Assembly: GCF_000582785.1 (NCBI RefSeq)
Contig: NZ_HG931175.1
Span: 16,787-80,786, forward strand
DNA: 64,000 nt
Origin: Candidatus Blastococcus massiliensis AP3
Lineage (GTDB): Bacteria; Actinomycetota; Actinomycetes; Mycobacteriales; Geodermatophilaceae
Direction: 5' to 3'
Both the position numbers and the translations under genes were made by a program. The notes under the pieces are model-generated. The model made no database searches. It was not told the origin of the DNA and worked only from the letters and a program-made list of their open reading frames with translations. Shown here piece by piece: positions 13,284 through 21,815 of this stretch (position 1 is the stretch's first letter; each line of letters begins with the position of its first letter).

Positions 13284-14116
13284 CCAGCGACCAGGACCGG
13301 CCGACCGACGAGCGGGCGCCCATCTCCTGGGACGCCCTCGCCGCCGAGCTCGAGGCCACGCGGCAGGAGGCCGAGAGCCGGGGGGACGCCGACCCCGTCG
13401 CGTGGGACGCCGTCGCCGCGGAGCTGGCCGCCCGGGTCTCCGAACGCCCGGCGGAGGAGATCGCGGTCCTGGCGGTGCCGGTCGAGGACGACGTCGCGGC
13501 CGCGCCGCCGTCGGTCTCCGAGCCCGAGGGCGAGCCCGAACCGGTCTTGGAGCCGCTGGAGCCGCTCGACCCGGTGGAGCTGCGCGGCGGCCTGGAGGCG
13601 CTGCTGTTCGTGATGGACGACCCGGTCGACGAGGACACCCTCGCCGGGGCGCTGCGCTGTGACGTCGACCAGGTGCGCACCGGCCTGGCGGAGCTGGCCG
13701 AGGGCTACGACACCCGTTCGGCCGGGATCACGCTGCGCCGGGTGGGGGAGGGGTGGCGCCTCTACACCCGCGAGGAGCACGCCGCCGTCGTCGAGCGGTT
13801 CCTGGTCGACGGCCAGCGCAGCCGGCTCAGCCAGGCAGCGCTGGAGACCCTCGCGGTCATCGCCTACCGGCAGCCAGTCACCCGGGCGCGCGTGGCCGCG
13901 ATCCGCGGGGTCGGCGTCGACGGCGTCATGCGCACGCTGCTCAGCCGCGGGCTCGTGCACGAGGTCGGCAGCGACCCCGACAGCGGGGGAGGGCTCTACG
14001 GGACCACGCCGCTGTTCCTGGAGCGGCTCGGGCTCACCGGCCTGGCCGACCTGCCGGAGCTCGCGCCGCTGCTCCCGGAAACCGCCACGATGCTCGAGGA
14101 GCACCCGGACAGCTGA
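13280..14116 (+). CDS. scpB: Segregation and condensation protein B
   Basis: Partner of ScpA in the SMC-ScpAB complex. The 278-residue protein carries an actinobacterial acidic, Pro/Glu-rich N-terminal extension (about residues 1-95) before the two winged-helix domains: LRGGLEALLFVMDDPVDEDTLA near residue 100 and LSQAALETLAVIAYRQPVTRARVAAIRGV near residue 185, the latter the most conserved ScpB motif. It ends with the typical YGTTPLFLERLGLTGLADLPEL segment. The GTGA overlap with scpA indicates coupled translation and 1:2 complex assembly. The extension resembles a repeat of SWDALAAELEA and AWDAVAAELAA (residues 14-53), whose role is unknown. Confidence 0.93.
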   Translation: MTSDQDRPTDERAPISWDALAAELEATRQEAESRGDADPVAWDAVAAELAARVSERPAEEIAVLAVPVEDDVAAAPPSVSEPEGEPEPVLEPLEPLDPVELRGGLEALLFVMDDPVDEDTLAGALRCDVDQVRTGLAELAEGYDTRSAGITLRRVGEGWRLYTREEHAAVVERFLVDGQRSRLSQAALETLAVIAYRQPVTRARVAAIRGVGVDGVMRTLLSRGLVHEVGSDPDSGGGLYGTTPLFLERLGLTGLADLPELAPLLPETATMLEEHPDS

Positions 14117-14134
14117 GGCGGCCGCTCCCCGCTG

Positions 14135-14560
14135 TCAGTCCGAGAAGGCGTCCTCCGTGTACGGGCCGCTGCCCGGTTCGACGAGCCCCGAGCGGGCGAT
14201 CTCGCGCCGCACGTCCTCGGGGACGTCCTCGGCGAACAGCACCGCGGTCGTGTCGTTGATCCGGGCCGCCAGCACCTCAGCGGGGTCGTGGCCCTGGAAC
14301 TGCGCGACGGCCACCTGTGGCGGGTCGTCGGCGAAGCAGGCGCCTCGTGCGGACGGACCCGTGTCGTCGCAGGAGGCGAGGTCGGCCCCGCCCAGCGGCT
14401 CGACGGACAGCGCGGAGGTGCCGCCCTCGACGTAGAGGGTGTCCTGATACCGCACGGCCGTCGCGCAGTCCGCCGTCGACGCCGCCCCGGCGCACGGGGC
14501 GTCCCCCGAGCAGGCGGCCGACGCCACCGCCGTCACCAGTGCACAGGCCCACCGCAGCAC
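14135..14560 (-). CDS. Small secreted lipoprotein of unknown function
   Basis: A 141-residue protein read from GTG 14560, preceded by an AGGGACAG ribosome-binding site. Residues 1-18 are a lipoprotein signal peptide with lipobox ASAAC; the Cys would be lipid-modified and anchored outside the membrane. The mature part has four further Cys (CAGAA, DCATA, SCDD, ACFAD), enough for two disulfides, and an acidic C-terminus. I do not recognise a domain. It lies between scpB (convergent, 18 bp apart) and rluB (divergent) and breaks an otherwise plus-strand block. Confidence 0.72.
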   Translation of the reverse strand: MLRWACALVTAVASAACSGDAPCAGAASTADCATAVRYQDTLYVEGGTSALSVEPLGGADLASCDDTGPSARGACFADDPPQVAVAQFQGHDPAEVLAARINDTTAVLFAEDVPEDVRREIARSGLVEPGSGPYTEDAFSD

Positions 14561-14716
14561 GGCTGTCCCTTCGGGTTCGTGGGTGCTCGTCCGCGGACCG
14601 TACTGCCGAACGGGCGCCGGACCTGTGCGATCGGCCACCCCGGCGCGCTCGTCGTTCCCCTGTTCAGGGGTAGCGACGGTCGGGGGAGTGGCACAGCGGT
14701 GGGAGACTGGACGGCG

Positions 14717-15562
14717 ATGAGCGCTGCGACACCGAACGACGAGAGCACCACCGCAGCCGGCGAGGGCTGGTCCGAGGACATGGAGCTCGCGCCGGTCCAC
14801 CCGAGCGACCGGGCCCCGGAGCCCGGGGACGCCGACCGCCAGGGCGAGCGGCTGCAGAAGGTGCTGGCCCGCGCCGGCGTCGCCTCCCGGCGGGTCGTCG
14901 AGGAGATGATCGACGCCGGGCGGATCAGCGTGAACGGCTCGCAGGTGCGGGTGCAGGGCATGCGGGTCGACGCCCACGTGGACAAGATCGCCGTGGACGG
15001 CGTCCGGCTGGAGATCCGCGACGACCGGATCACCTACGCGCTGAACAAGCCGCCGGGCGTGATCACCGCCATGAGCGACGACCGCAACCGGCCGACCGTC
15101 GGCGACATGGTCGGCGACCTCGCGCCCGGGCTGGTGCACGTGGGGCGGCTCGACCAGGACACCGAGGGCCTGCTCCTGCTCACCACCGACGGCGAGCTGG
15201 CCCACCGGCTGGCGCACCCGTCGTACGGCGTGCGCAAGACCTATCTGGCCCAGGTGTCCGGCTCGGTGCCCCGCGACATGGCCAAGCGGCTGCGCGGCGG
15301 CATCGACCTGGACGACGGGCCGGTGAAGGTCGACTCGTTCCGGGTCGTCGACACCCACGCCGGTCAGTCGGTGGTCGAGGTCGTGCTGCACGAGGGCCGC
15401 AAGCACATCGTGCGCCGGCTGCTGGCCGAGGTGAAGCTGCCGGTGTCGCGGCTGACCCGCACCGCCGTCGGGCCCGTCGAGCTGCGGGCCATGCGCTCGG
15501 GCACCATCCGCAAGCTCTCCCGCCAGGAGGTCGGCGCGCTCGAGGAGCTCGTCGGCCTGTAG
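14717..15562 (+). CDS. rluB: 23S rRNA pseudouridine synthase, RluB/RsuA family
   Basis: Isomerises a specific uridine of rRNA to pseudouridine. The 281-residue product has a disordered N-terminus (1-45), an S4 RNA-binding domain (RLQKVLARAGVASRRVVEEM, then INDG-like DAGRISVNGSQV), and the catalytic domain with the active-site Asp in GRLDQDTEGLLLLTTDGELA near residue 145. The C-terminus carries the RKHIVRRLL motif of the RsuA/RluB branch. The scpB-rluB-cmk-der neighbourhood is the standard actinobacterial (and Bacillus-like) order. ATG 14717 gives the first Met ahead of the S4 domain; the upstream site is weak. Confidence 0.9.
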   Translation: MSAATPNDESTTAAGEGWSEDMELAPVHPSDRAPEPGDADRQGERLQKVLARAGVASRRVVEEMIDAGRISVNGSQVRVQGMRVDAHVDKIAVDGVRLEIRDDRITYALNKPPGVITAMSDDRNRPTVGDMVGDLAPGLVHVGRLDQDTEGLLLLTTDGELAHRLAHPSYGVRKTYLAQVSGSVPRDMAKRLRGGIDLDDGPVKVDSFRVVDTHAGQSVVEVVLHEGRKHIVRRLLAEVKLPVSRLTRTAVGPVELRAMRSGTIRKLSRQEVGALEELVGL

Positions 15563-15566
15563 CGGC

Positions 15567-15605
15567 GGCCCTCCTGCAGGGGCCGGGGGCAGAAGGGTCC
15601 CTTAT
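15567..15605. repeat. Intergenic palindromic repeat, copy C (deletion derivative, inverted)
   Basis: Read on the minus strand it starts AAGGGACCCTTCTGCCCCC and continues into CCCTGCAGGAGGGCC. These match the outer arms of copies A and B, but the inner GCC loop GGCGGG module is missing. It lies just after the rluB stop. Confidence 0.55.
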
Positions 15606-15658
15606 CTAGACTTGCGCAGGCTCCGTGATGCGGATGCCGCGACGAACGAGGAGTGTGC

Positions 15659-16021
15659 ATGGCCGTCCGAGCCATCCGGGGCGCGACGCAGGTCGACGCC
15701 GACGACCGGGAGCAGGTGCTCGAGGCGACCCGCGAGCTGGTGAGCGCCGTGCTGGAGCGCAACGCCCTGGCGCACGACGACGTCATCAGCGTCCTGTTCA
15801 CCGCCACGCCCGACCTGGTGTCGGAGTTCCCGGCCCTCGCCGCCCGCGAGCTCGGCATGGGCGACGTGCCGCTGATGTGCGCCACCGAGATCGCCGTTCC
15901 GCACGCGCTGCCGCGGGTGCTGCGGCTCATGGCGCACGTGGAGACGATGCGGCCGCGAGCCGAGATCCAGCACGTGTACCTCCGCGGTGCCGCGGCTCTG
16001 CGCCGGGACATCGCCCAGTGA
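15659..16021 (+). CDS. aroH: Chorismate mutase, AroH type
   Basis: Monofunctional chorismate mutase converting chorismate to prephenate for Phe/Tyr synthesis. The 120-residue protein matches the trimeric AroH fold of Bacillus subtilis and not the helical AroQ type: [20 protein letters not shown] at the start, a central [20 protein letters not shown] (the C-terminal PAL-AR stretch is diagnostic), and [15 protein letters not shown] near the end with the key Arg. ATG 15659 follows a GAGGAG site by 5 nt; GTG 15653 overlaps that site and was rejected. A TATCTA/TAGACT -10-like sequence lies at 15603-15612. The stop overlaps the cmk start by 4 bp. Confidence 0.9.
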   Translation: MAVRAIRGATQVDADDREQVLEATRELVSAVLERNALAHDDVISVLFTATPDLVSEFPALAARELGMGDVPLMCATEIAVPHALPRVLRLMAHVETMRPRAEIQHVYLRGAAALRRDIAQ

Positions 16022-16719
16022 ACCGGCGGAACCCCTTCCGCGGGGCGGTCACGCTCGACGGCCCGTCGGGCACCGGCAAGTCGAGCGTCGCCCGCGGCGT
16101 GGCCGTCGCGCTGGACGCCGCCTACCTCGACACCGGTGCGATGTACCGCGCCGCGACCGTCGCGGTCCTGGACGCGGGAGCCGATCCCGAGGACGCCGCG
16201 GCGGTCGAGCGGATCGTGGCCGGAGCCCGCATCGAGGTGGGGACCGAGGCCGGTACCGAGCGCGTCGAGGTCGACGGGGTCGACGTCGCCGTCCGCATCC
16301 GGAGCGCCGAGGTGACCCGGGCGGTCTCCGCGGTCTCCGCAGTCCCCGCCGTCCGTCGCCGGCTGGTGGACCAGCAGCGCGCACTCGTGGCCGGCGCCGA
16401 GGCCGTCGTCGTCGAGGGCCGCGACATCGGCACCGTCGTCCTTCCCGACGCCACGCTCAAGATCTACCTGACCGCGGCCCCCGAGGTCCGGGCGCAGCGG
16501 CGCGCCGGCCAGCTCGGGATCACCGACGCCGCGGCGATCGACGACCTGGCCGCGGACCTGCGCCGCCGGGACGAGTACGACAGCAGCCGCGCCGACAGCC
16601 CGCTGCGGCCGGCGGCCGACGCCGTCGTCGTGGACAGCAGCGACCTCACCCAGCAGGACGTGGTGGACCACATCGTGGCGCTCGCCCAGGCGCCACTCAT
16701 GACGGGGGACCGCACGTGA
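16018..16719 (+). CDS. cmk: Cytidylate kinase
   Basis: Phosphorylates CMP and dCMP with ATP, feeding the CTP pool together with pyrG nearby. The 233-residue product has the P-loop [15 protein letters not shown] near residue 14, the [16 protein letters not shown] substrate helix, the catalytic [13 protein letters not shown] segment and the lid-associated [21 protein letters not shown] near residue 180. GTG 16018 overlaps the aroH stop, and its own stop overlaps der (GTGA). This places aroH, cmk and der in one tightly coupled transcription unit. Confidence 0.94.
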   Translation: MNRRNPFRGAVTLDGPSGTGKSSVARGVAVALDAAYLDTGAMYRAATVAVLDAGADPEDAAAVERIVAGARIEVGTEAGTERVEVDGVDVAVRIRSAEVTRAVSAVSAVPAVRRRLVDQQRALVAGAEAVVVEGRDIGTVVLPDATLKIYLTAAPEVRAQRRAGQLGITDAAAIDDLAADLRRRDEYDSSRADSPLRPAADAVVVDSSDLTQQDVVDHIVALAQAPLMTGDRT

Positions 16720-18062
16720 CCGAGAGCCAGACCGGGCCGCTGCCGGTCGTCGCGATCGTCGGGCGACCCAACGTCGGCAAGTCCACGCTGGTCAACCGCA
16801 TCCTCGGACGGCGGGCCGCCGTCGTCCAGGACACCCCGGGGGTGACCCGGGACCGCATCTCCTACGAGGCGCTGTGGAACGGCAAGCGCTTCACCGTCAT
16901 GGACACCGGCGGATGGGACCCGAGGGCCACCGGCATCGGCGCGTCGATCACCCGCCAGGCCGAGTACGCGATGCGGACCGCCGACGTCATCGTCCTCGTC
17001 GTCGACAGCCAGGTGGGTGCCACCGACACCGACCTGGCCGCCGCCCGCGTCCTGCGCCGCAGCGACCGCCCGGTGATCCTGGTGGCCAACAAGGTCGACG
17101 ACGAGCGCAGCGAGGCGAACGTCGCCGAGCTGTGGAGCCTCGGCATGGGGGAGCCGCAGCCGGTCAGCGCACTGCACGGGCGGTCCAGCGGTGACCTGCT
17201 CGACCTGATCCTGGACTCGATGCCCGAGGCACCGCGCGAGCAGGAGCACGAGGAGGGTCCGCGCCGGGTCGCCCTGGTCGGTCGGCCGAACGTCGGCAAG
17301 TCCAGCCTGCTCAACCGGCTGGCGAAGGACGAGCGCTCCGTGGTCGACTCCGTCGCCGGGACGACCGTCGACCCGGTCGACTCGATCGTCACCATCGGCG
17401 GCGAGGAGTGGCGCTTCGTCGACACCGCCGGCCTGCGCCGCAAGGTGAACACCGCCAGCGGCATGGAGTACTACGCCAGCCTGCGCACCGAGGCCGCCAT
17501 CCAGGCCGCCGAGGTCTGCGTGGTCCTGCTGGCCGCGGACGAGGTCATCAGCGAGCAGGACCAGCGGGTCATCACCCAGGTCGTCGAGGCCGGTCGCGCC
17601 TTGGTCCTGGCCTTCAACAAGTGGGACACCCTCGACGAGGACCGGCACGACCAGCTCGAGCGCGAGATCGATCGCGACCTCAACCACGTGAAGTGGGCGA
17701 CGCGGGTGAACATCTCCGCCACCACGGGCCGCGGCGTCGGCAAGCTGGCCGATCACCTGCGCGCCGCCCTGGCGTCGTGGGAGCAGCGGGTGCCGACCGC
17801 CGAGCTCAACCAGTTCGTCCGGGCGCTGGTGCAGGAGACCCCGCCGCCCGCGCGGGGTGGCCGCGCGCCCAAGATCAAGTACGTGACGCAGGCCGACGTG
17901 CGCCCGCCGCGGTTCGTGGTGTTCTCCACCGGCTTCCTCGAGGCCGGCTACCGGCGCTTCCTGCAGCGCAAGCTGCGCGAGCAGTGGGGCTTCGCGGGCA
18001 CGCCGATCGAGATCTCGGTCAAGGTCCGTGAGGGCCGGGACAGGGACGCCAAGCGGAGCTGA
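16716..18062 (+). CDS. der: Ribosome biogenesis GTPase Der (EngA)
   Basis: Essential double-GTPase that assists 50S subunit maturation. The 448-residue protein has two G domains in tandem: [16 protein letters not shown] with DTPG-type DTGGW and NKVD (residues about 12-175), and [15 protein letters not shown] with DTAGLRRK and NKWD (about 185-355). A C-terminal KH-like domain with [12 protein letters not shown] and [19 protein letters not shown] follows. Starts at GTG 16716, coupled to cmk. It closes the block of plus-strand core genes and ends 2 bp before a strong hairpin. Confidence 0.96.
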   Translation: MTESQTGPLPVVAIVGRPNVGKSTLVNRILGRRAAVVQDTPGVTRDRISYEALWNGKRFTVMDTGGWDPRATGIGASITRQAEYAMRTADVIVLVVDSQVGATDTDLAAARVLRRSDRPVILVANKVDDERSEANVAELWSLGMGEPQPVSALHGRSSGDLLDLILDSMPEAPREQEHEEGPRRVALVGRPNVGKSSLLNRLAKDERSVVDSVAGTTVDPVDSIVTIGGEEWRFVDTAGLRRKVNTASGMEYYASLRTEAAIQAAEVCVVLLAADEVISEQDQRVITQVVEAGRALVLAFNKWDTLDEDRHDQLEREIDRDLNHVKWATRVNISATTGRGVGKLADHLRAALASWEQRVPTAELNQFVRALVQETPPPARGGRAPKIKYVTQADVRPPRFVVFSTGFLEAGYRRFLQRKLREQWGFAGTPIEISVKVREGRDRDAKRS

Positions 18063-18063
18063 G

Positions 18064-18093
18064 GGGGAGGGCCGGTGCGTGCCGGCCCTCCCC
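18064..18093. terminator. Bidirectional hairpin terminator between der and the MMPL gene
   Basis: A perfect 12-bp stem (GGGGAGGGCCGG with CCGGCCCTCCCC) and a 6-nt loop lie between the convergent stops of der (18,062) and the transporter (18,098). There is no U-tract, as is common in high-GC actinobacteria. Confidence 0.8.
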
Positions 18094-18097
18094 GCGG

Positions 18098-20251
18098 TCA
18101 ACTCGTGGGTCGGACGTCCTGCGGGGCGTCCTGCCGGGTCCGCGGCGTGGGCACCCGGACGACGTCGTCGCCTCCTGCCGTGTCGGGCTCGTCCCGCACC
18201 TGCGCGAGCCGGCTGGGCCACCACATCCACCGGCCGAGGTCGAGGTTCAGCGCGGTGACCAGCACCGACCGCACCACGATCGTGTCCAGCAGCACCCCCA
18301 GCGCGACGGCGATGCCGAGCTGGGTGAGGAACGTCAGCGGCAGCGTGCCCAGCACCGAGAACGTCGCGGCGAGCACGAGACCGGCCGAGGTGATGACGGC
18401 GCCGGTCGCGCCGAGGCCGATCACCGCCGCCCGTCGGGTGCCGTGGTCGAACGCCTCCTCCCGCACCCGGGTCATGAGGAAGATGTTGTAGTCGATGCCC
18501 AGGGCGACGAGGAACACGAACACGAACAGCGGGAACGAGCTGTCCGTCGTCCCGACCCCGAGCGTCCAGTCGAAGATCAGCGCGCTGATACCCAGCGCGG
18601 CGCCGTAGGACAGCACCACCGTCGCGATGAGGATCAGCGGTGCGACGACCGCCCGCAGGAGCAGGCCGAGCACGAGCAGGACCACCACCATGATCAGCGG
18701 GATGATCACGCGGTTGTCGCGCTGCGAGGCGGTCTGGACGTCGAGGTTGACGGCGGTGTTGCCGCCGACCAGGGCCTCGCCGTCCCCGACGTCGTCCAGG
18801 CCGGCGCGCAGCCGGTCGATGGTGTCGTAGGCGGCCTGGCTGTCCGCGGGGTCGGCGAGCGCCGCCTCGATCAGCGCCGCGTCGCCGGTGACCTCGGGTG
18901 GCTCGACCGCGCCGATGCCCTCGGTGCCGGTCACCGCGTCGGCGACCTCGTCGGCGTCGGCTGCACCGGCCAGGACGTAGACCGGGTTGCCGGCGGTGGC
19001 CGGGAAGTGCCGGGCGGCGACCTCCTGGCCGGTGATCGACTCCGGGGTGCCGCGGAAGCCGTCGGCCTGGCTGAGACCCTTGGCGTTGAGCCCGAACATG
19101 CCCAGGCAGGCCGCCAGGAGCAGCAGGCTGGTGACCACCCACACCGCGCGCGGACGGGGCCTGATCAGGCCTCCCACGCGAGCCCAGAAGCCGGTGGCGC
19201 TGGGTTCCGGGCTGCCGAACTTCGGGCGCACGGGCCAGAACACCCAGCGGCCGCAGATGACCAGCATCGCGGGCAGCAGCGTCATGAGGACGACGAGGCT
19301 CACGCCGACGCCGATCGCCGCCACCGGGCCCAGCCCGGCGGTGGAGTTCATCGTCGCGAAGACGAGGCAGAGCATGCCGAGGATGACCGTGCTCCCGCTG
19401 GCCAGCACTGCCGGACCCGCCCGGTGGACGGCCTCGGTCATCGCCTCGTGCCGGTCTCCGTGCAGTCGCAGCTCCTCGCGGTAGCGGGCGACCAGCAGCA
19501 GTGCGTAGTCCGTCCCGGCCCCGATGACCAGGACGGTCAGGATGCTGGCGCTCTGCGCGTTGACGGTGAGATCGGCGTGGCGGGCGAGCAGGGTGATCAG
19601 CGCCTGCGAGCAGAACAGCGCGACGACCGCGGAGAAGATCGGCAGGATCCACAGGACCGGGCTGCGGTAGGTGAGCAGCAGGATGAGGATGACCACGCCC
19701 AGAGCGGCGAACAGCAGCGCACCGTCGATGCCCTCGAACGCCTCGGAGGAGTCGGCGGCGTTGCCGGCCGGGCCGGTGATCCAGGTCTCCAGGCCGGCGG
19801 GACCGTCGGTGGCGACGTCCCGCATGTCGTCGACCAGCGGGGCGATCGCCTCCCAGCCCCCGTCACCCATGTCCAGCGGCACCACGAGCTGCGCGGCCTG
19901 CCCGTCCTCGGACGGGATCGGGCCGGTGACCTCGCCGGAGAGCGCGTCGATCCCGTCGAACTGCGCGCGGTCGTCCTCGATGGCGGCGAGGTCGGCGGCG
20001 GTGAGGCCGTCCTCCCGCTCGTAGACCACCACGGCCGGGATCAGGTCCGGATCGGAGCCCAGTGCGGCCTGCTGCTCGAGCGCCCTCGTCGACTCGGCGT
20101 CCGCGGGCAGCCACGACGAGATCTCGTTGTCCTGCTCGTCGGTGAGCCCCCCGGCCAGCGGTCCCGAGGCGGCGGCGAGCACCAGCCAGAAGACGAGGAT
20201 GACCCACTTGAATCGACGGTGGCTGACTGTGGATGCGTACGTCCTGCCCAT
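18098..20251 (-). CDS. MMPL-family RND transporter
   Basis: A 717-residue inner-membrane transporter of the MMPL/RND type, likely exporting a lipid or hydrophobic compound using the proton gradient. It has the usual two-fold layout: a first span at residues 17-37, an exported loop (about 40-165) and six spans, then a second exported loop (about 370-520) and further spans to residue 690. The GADYALLLVARYREEL segment (near residue 245) and GIDYNIFLMTRVREEAF (near residue 590) are the paired MMPL motifs with the Asp-Tyr couple thought to relay protons. No regulator or partner gene is adjacent. It opposes the block on its left and its substrate cannot be deduced. Confidence 0.9.
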   Translation of the reverse strand: MGRTYASTVSHRRFKWVILVFWLVLAAASGPLAGGLTDEQDNEISSWLPADAESTRALEQQAALGSDPDLIPAVVVYEREDGLTAADLAAIEDDRAQFDGIDALSGEVTGPIPSEDGQAAQLVVPLDMGDGGWEAIAPLVDDMRDVATDGPAGLETWITGPAGNAADSSEAFEGIDGALLFAALGVVILILLLTYRSPVLWILPIFSAVVALFCSQALITLLARHADLTVNAQSASILTVLVIGAGTDYALLLVARYREELRLHGDRHEAMTEAVHRAGPAVLASGSTVILGMLCLVFATMNSTAGLGPVAAIGVGVSLVVLMTLLPAMLVICGRWVFWPVRPKFGSPEPSATGFWARVGGLIRPRPRAVWVVTSLLLLAACLGMFGLNAKGLSQADGFRGTPESITGQEVAARHFPATAGNPVYVLAGAADADEVADAVTGTEGIGAVEPPEVTGDAALIEAALADPADSQAAYDTIDRLRAGLDDVGDGEALVGGNTAVNLDVQTASQRDNRVIIPLIMVVVLLVLGLLLRAVVAPLILIATVVLSYGAALGISALIFDWTLGVGTTDSSFPLFVFVFLVALGIDYNIFLMTRVREEAFDHGTRRAAVIGLGATGAVITSAGLVLAATFSVLGTLPLTFLTQLGIAVALGVLLDTIVVRSVLVTALNLDLGRWMWWPSRLAQVRDEPDTAGGDDVVRVPTPRTRQDAPQDVRPTS

Positions 20252-20462
20252 GACGCAGTCCCTCCGGCACCTCGGTGCCCTGGTCGAGGAGGATGGCGAC
20301 GGCCCGTGCGGAAGAGGCTGGCACCGCCGTCGTCAGCTGTCACCGGGTTCGACTCCGCGGTCGCGCGGAACTGAGCGGGGGTCGCCGGATGGTCGGCGGG
20401 GGTGCGGTAACCTTCCGGGGCGGTCGTCGCGCTGCCGGAGAACCGGCGAGGCGGACGGCACG

Positions 20463-20536
<74 letters not shown>

Positions 20537-20560
20537 CAGCGTGATGTCCCAGGGCATCCC

Positions 20561-20597
20561 GGAGGCCCGGACCCACGGATCGTGGGTTCGGGCCTCC
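20561..20597 (+). terminator. Hairpin terminator after tRNA-Pro
   Basis: A 17-bp stem with one G-T pair (GGAGGCCCGGACCCACG and its complement) and a 3-nt loop starts 25 nt after the tRNA 3' end. No U-tract. Confidence 0.75.
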
Positions 20598-20750
20598 GTC
20601 ATGGGCGGTGTGCGCACGCGCGCCATTCGAGGCGCAGCCACGCCGCGCCCGCGCACGACGACGCGACGATCCGGCGACGACCGTTATCCCCAACAGCAGC
20701 GTCCGAACGGATGACCGGAAGACTCCGCGCCGGAGCGCCGGGGAACCGGC

Positions 20751-20954
20751 TCAGGACTCGGCGATGCGCCGGCACTCAGGGCAGGGGGCGGACGAACCGA
20801 GACCGCGTGGGCCGTTCCACTTCCCCTGGACCACGTCGACCGACACACCGCAGATCGCGGCCCAGGGCGCCGGCAGATCCGCGGTGGATGCGAGGACGGC
20901 GTGTGCCACCCCGGTGCTCTGCTCGCGGCCGGCGGCGTGGTCGACGGTGCTCAT
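20751..20954 (-). CDS. Small Cys-containing hypothetical protein
   Basis: A 67-residue protein from ATG 20954 to the stop at 20751. It has a His-Ala-Val stretch (GVAHAVLA), then WAAICGVSVD and a C-terminal CPECRRIA. The separated Cys followed by a CxxC pair resembles small actinobacterial proteins with a single zinc-binding knuckle, but only three Cys (plus possible His) are present. Function unknown. The frame is supported by this conserved-looking layout and its clean start; no strong ribosome-binding site is seen. It is divergent from the DUF2243 gene, 54 bp apart. Confidence 0.5.
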   Translation of the reverse strand: MSTVDHAAGREQSTGVAHAVLASTADLPAPWAAICGVSVDVVQGKWNGPRGLGSSAPCPECRRIAES

Positions 20955-21008
20955 GGGCACAGCATGCGCGCGCGGGTGCGCGCCCTGCCGGTGGGGTAGC
21001 GGTGGGTC

Positions 21009-21542
21009 GTGGCGACGACGGCAGGCACAGCGGTGGGGGAGCGGCTTCCCTCGCGGGCGGCCGGGCTGCTCTACGGCATCGGGTTCGGCGGCTTCGTCGA
21101 CGGCATCGTGCTGCACCAGATCCTGCAGTGGCACCACATGACCAGCGCCGTCGAGGGGCGCAGCCCACGCACGCTGGCCGGGCTCGAGGCCAATACCGTC
21201 GCGGACGGGTTCTTCCACCTGGGGACGTGGGCCGCCGCCGTGGCCGGGATGGTCACGATGCTGCTCGCCTGGCGGCAGGGCCGGGTCGCCCCGAGCTGGA
21301 GCTTTCACGCCGGGCTGGTGCTCGCCGGGTGGGGAGTCTTCAACCTCGTCGAGGGGCTGATCGATCACCAGATCCTCGGTGTCCATCACGTCCGTGACGA
21401 TCTGGGCGCGCCGCTGAGCTGGGACATCGCCTTCCTGGCCTCCGGCGTCCTCCTGACAGCCGTGGGCTGGTGGATGCACCGGCGCGGGCTGCGGACCATG
21501 GCGGGGCGGGCCGTGCGCCCGATCCGGGCCGAGGGCCCTTGA
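21009..21542 (+). CDS. DUF2243 membrane protein
   Basis: A 177-residue membrane protein of the DUF2243 family, function unknown. Family hallmarks are the His-rich GFGGFVDGIVLHQILQWHHM near residue 25, DGFFHLGTWAA in the middle and WGVFNLVEGLIDHQILGVHH near residue 110; the repeated His on membrane segments suggest a metal or haem site (inference). Four spans are predicted at about 16-36, 70-90, 100-122 and 140-160. GTG 21009 is the only start close to the conserved region. A TAGCGG sequence 6 nt upstream is a weak leaderless -10. Confidence 0.82.
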   Translation: MATTAGTAVGERLPSRAAGLLYGIGFGGFVDGIVLHQILQWHHMTSAVEGRSPRTLAGLEANTVADGFFHLGTWAAAVAGMVTMLLAWRQGRVAPSWSFHAGLVLAGWGVFNLVEGLIDHQILGVHHVRDDLGAPLSWDIAFLASGVLLTAVGWWMHRRGLRTMAGRAVRPIRAEGP

Positions 21543-21605
21543 TCGAGCCGGTGCGGCGCGGCAGGCTGTGACTCAGACCACAGTTCCGCCCCGCAGGAGG
21601 TCGCC

Positions 21606-21806
21606 ATGGAAGCGCACGTGGGGGACCGCATCGTCGTCCGCTCCACCCACCAGGGGGAGCCCGACCGCATCGGCGAGGTCGTCGAGTGCCACGAACCCGG
21701 CGGGGGACCGCCGTACCGCGTGCGCTGGGAGGCCGACGGTCATGTGGGCCTGTTCTTCCCTGGAGGCACCGTCACGGTGCTCCACGCCGCGGGCTCGCAG
21801 AGCTGA
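21606..21806 (+). CDS. DUF1918 domain protein
   Basis: A 66-residue soluble protein made almost wholly of a DUF1918 domain: VGDRIVVRS near the start, RIGEVVECHEPGGGPPYRVRWE in the middle and GLFFPGGTVTVL near the end, an SH3-like beta barrel. The domain is widespread in actinobacteria as a stand-alone protein and its function is unknown. ATG 21606 follows GCAGGAGG by 5 nt, an excellent ribosome-binding site. It ends 9 bp before the EF-G-like gene. Confidence 0.85.
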   Translation: MEAHVGDRIVVRSTHQGEPDRIGEVVECHEPGGGPPYRVRWEADGHVGLFFPGGTVTVLHAAGSQS

Positions 21807-21815
21807 GCCGGGTAG

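Noticed and set aside
16464-19652. A 1062-codon open frame on the minus strand across cmk, der and the MMPL gene
   Set aside because: It is antisense to der and cmk and reads the MMPL gene in the wrong frame; it is low-complexity Arg/Gly/Pro, as expected of off-frame high-GC DNA. The terminator at 18,064 and the true der and MMPL motifs exclude it.
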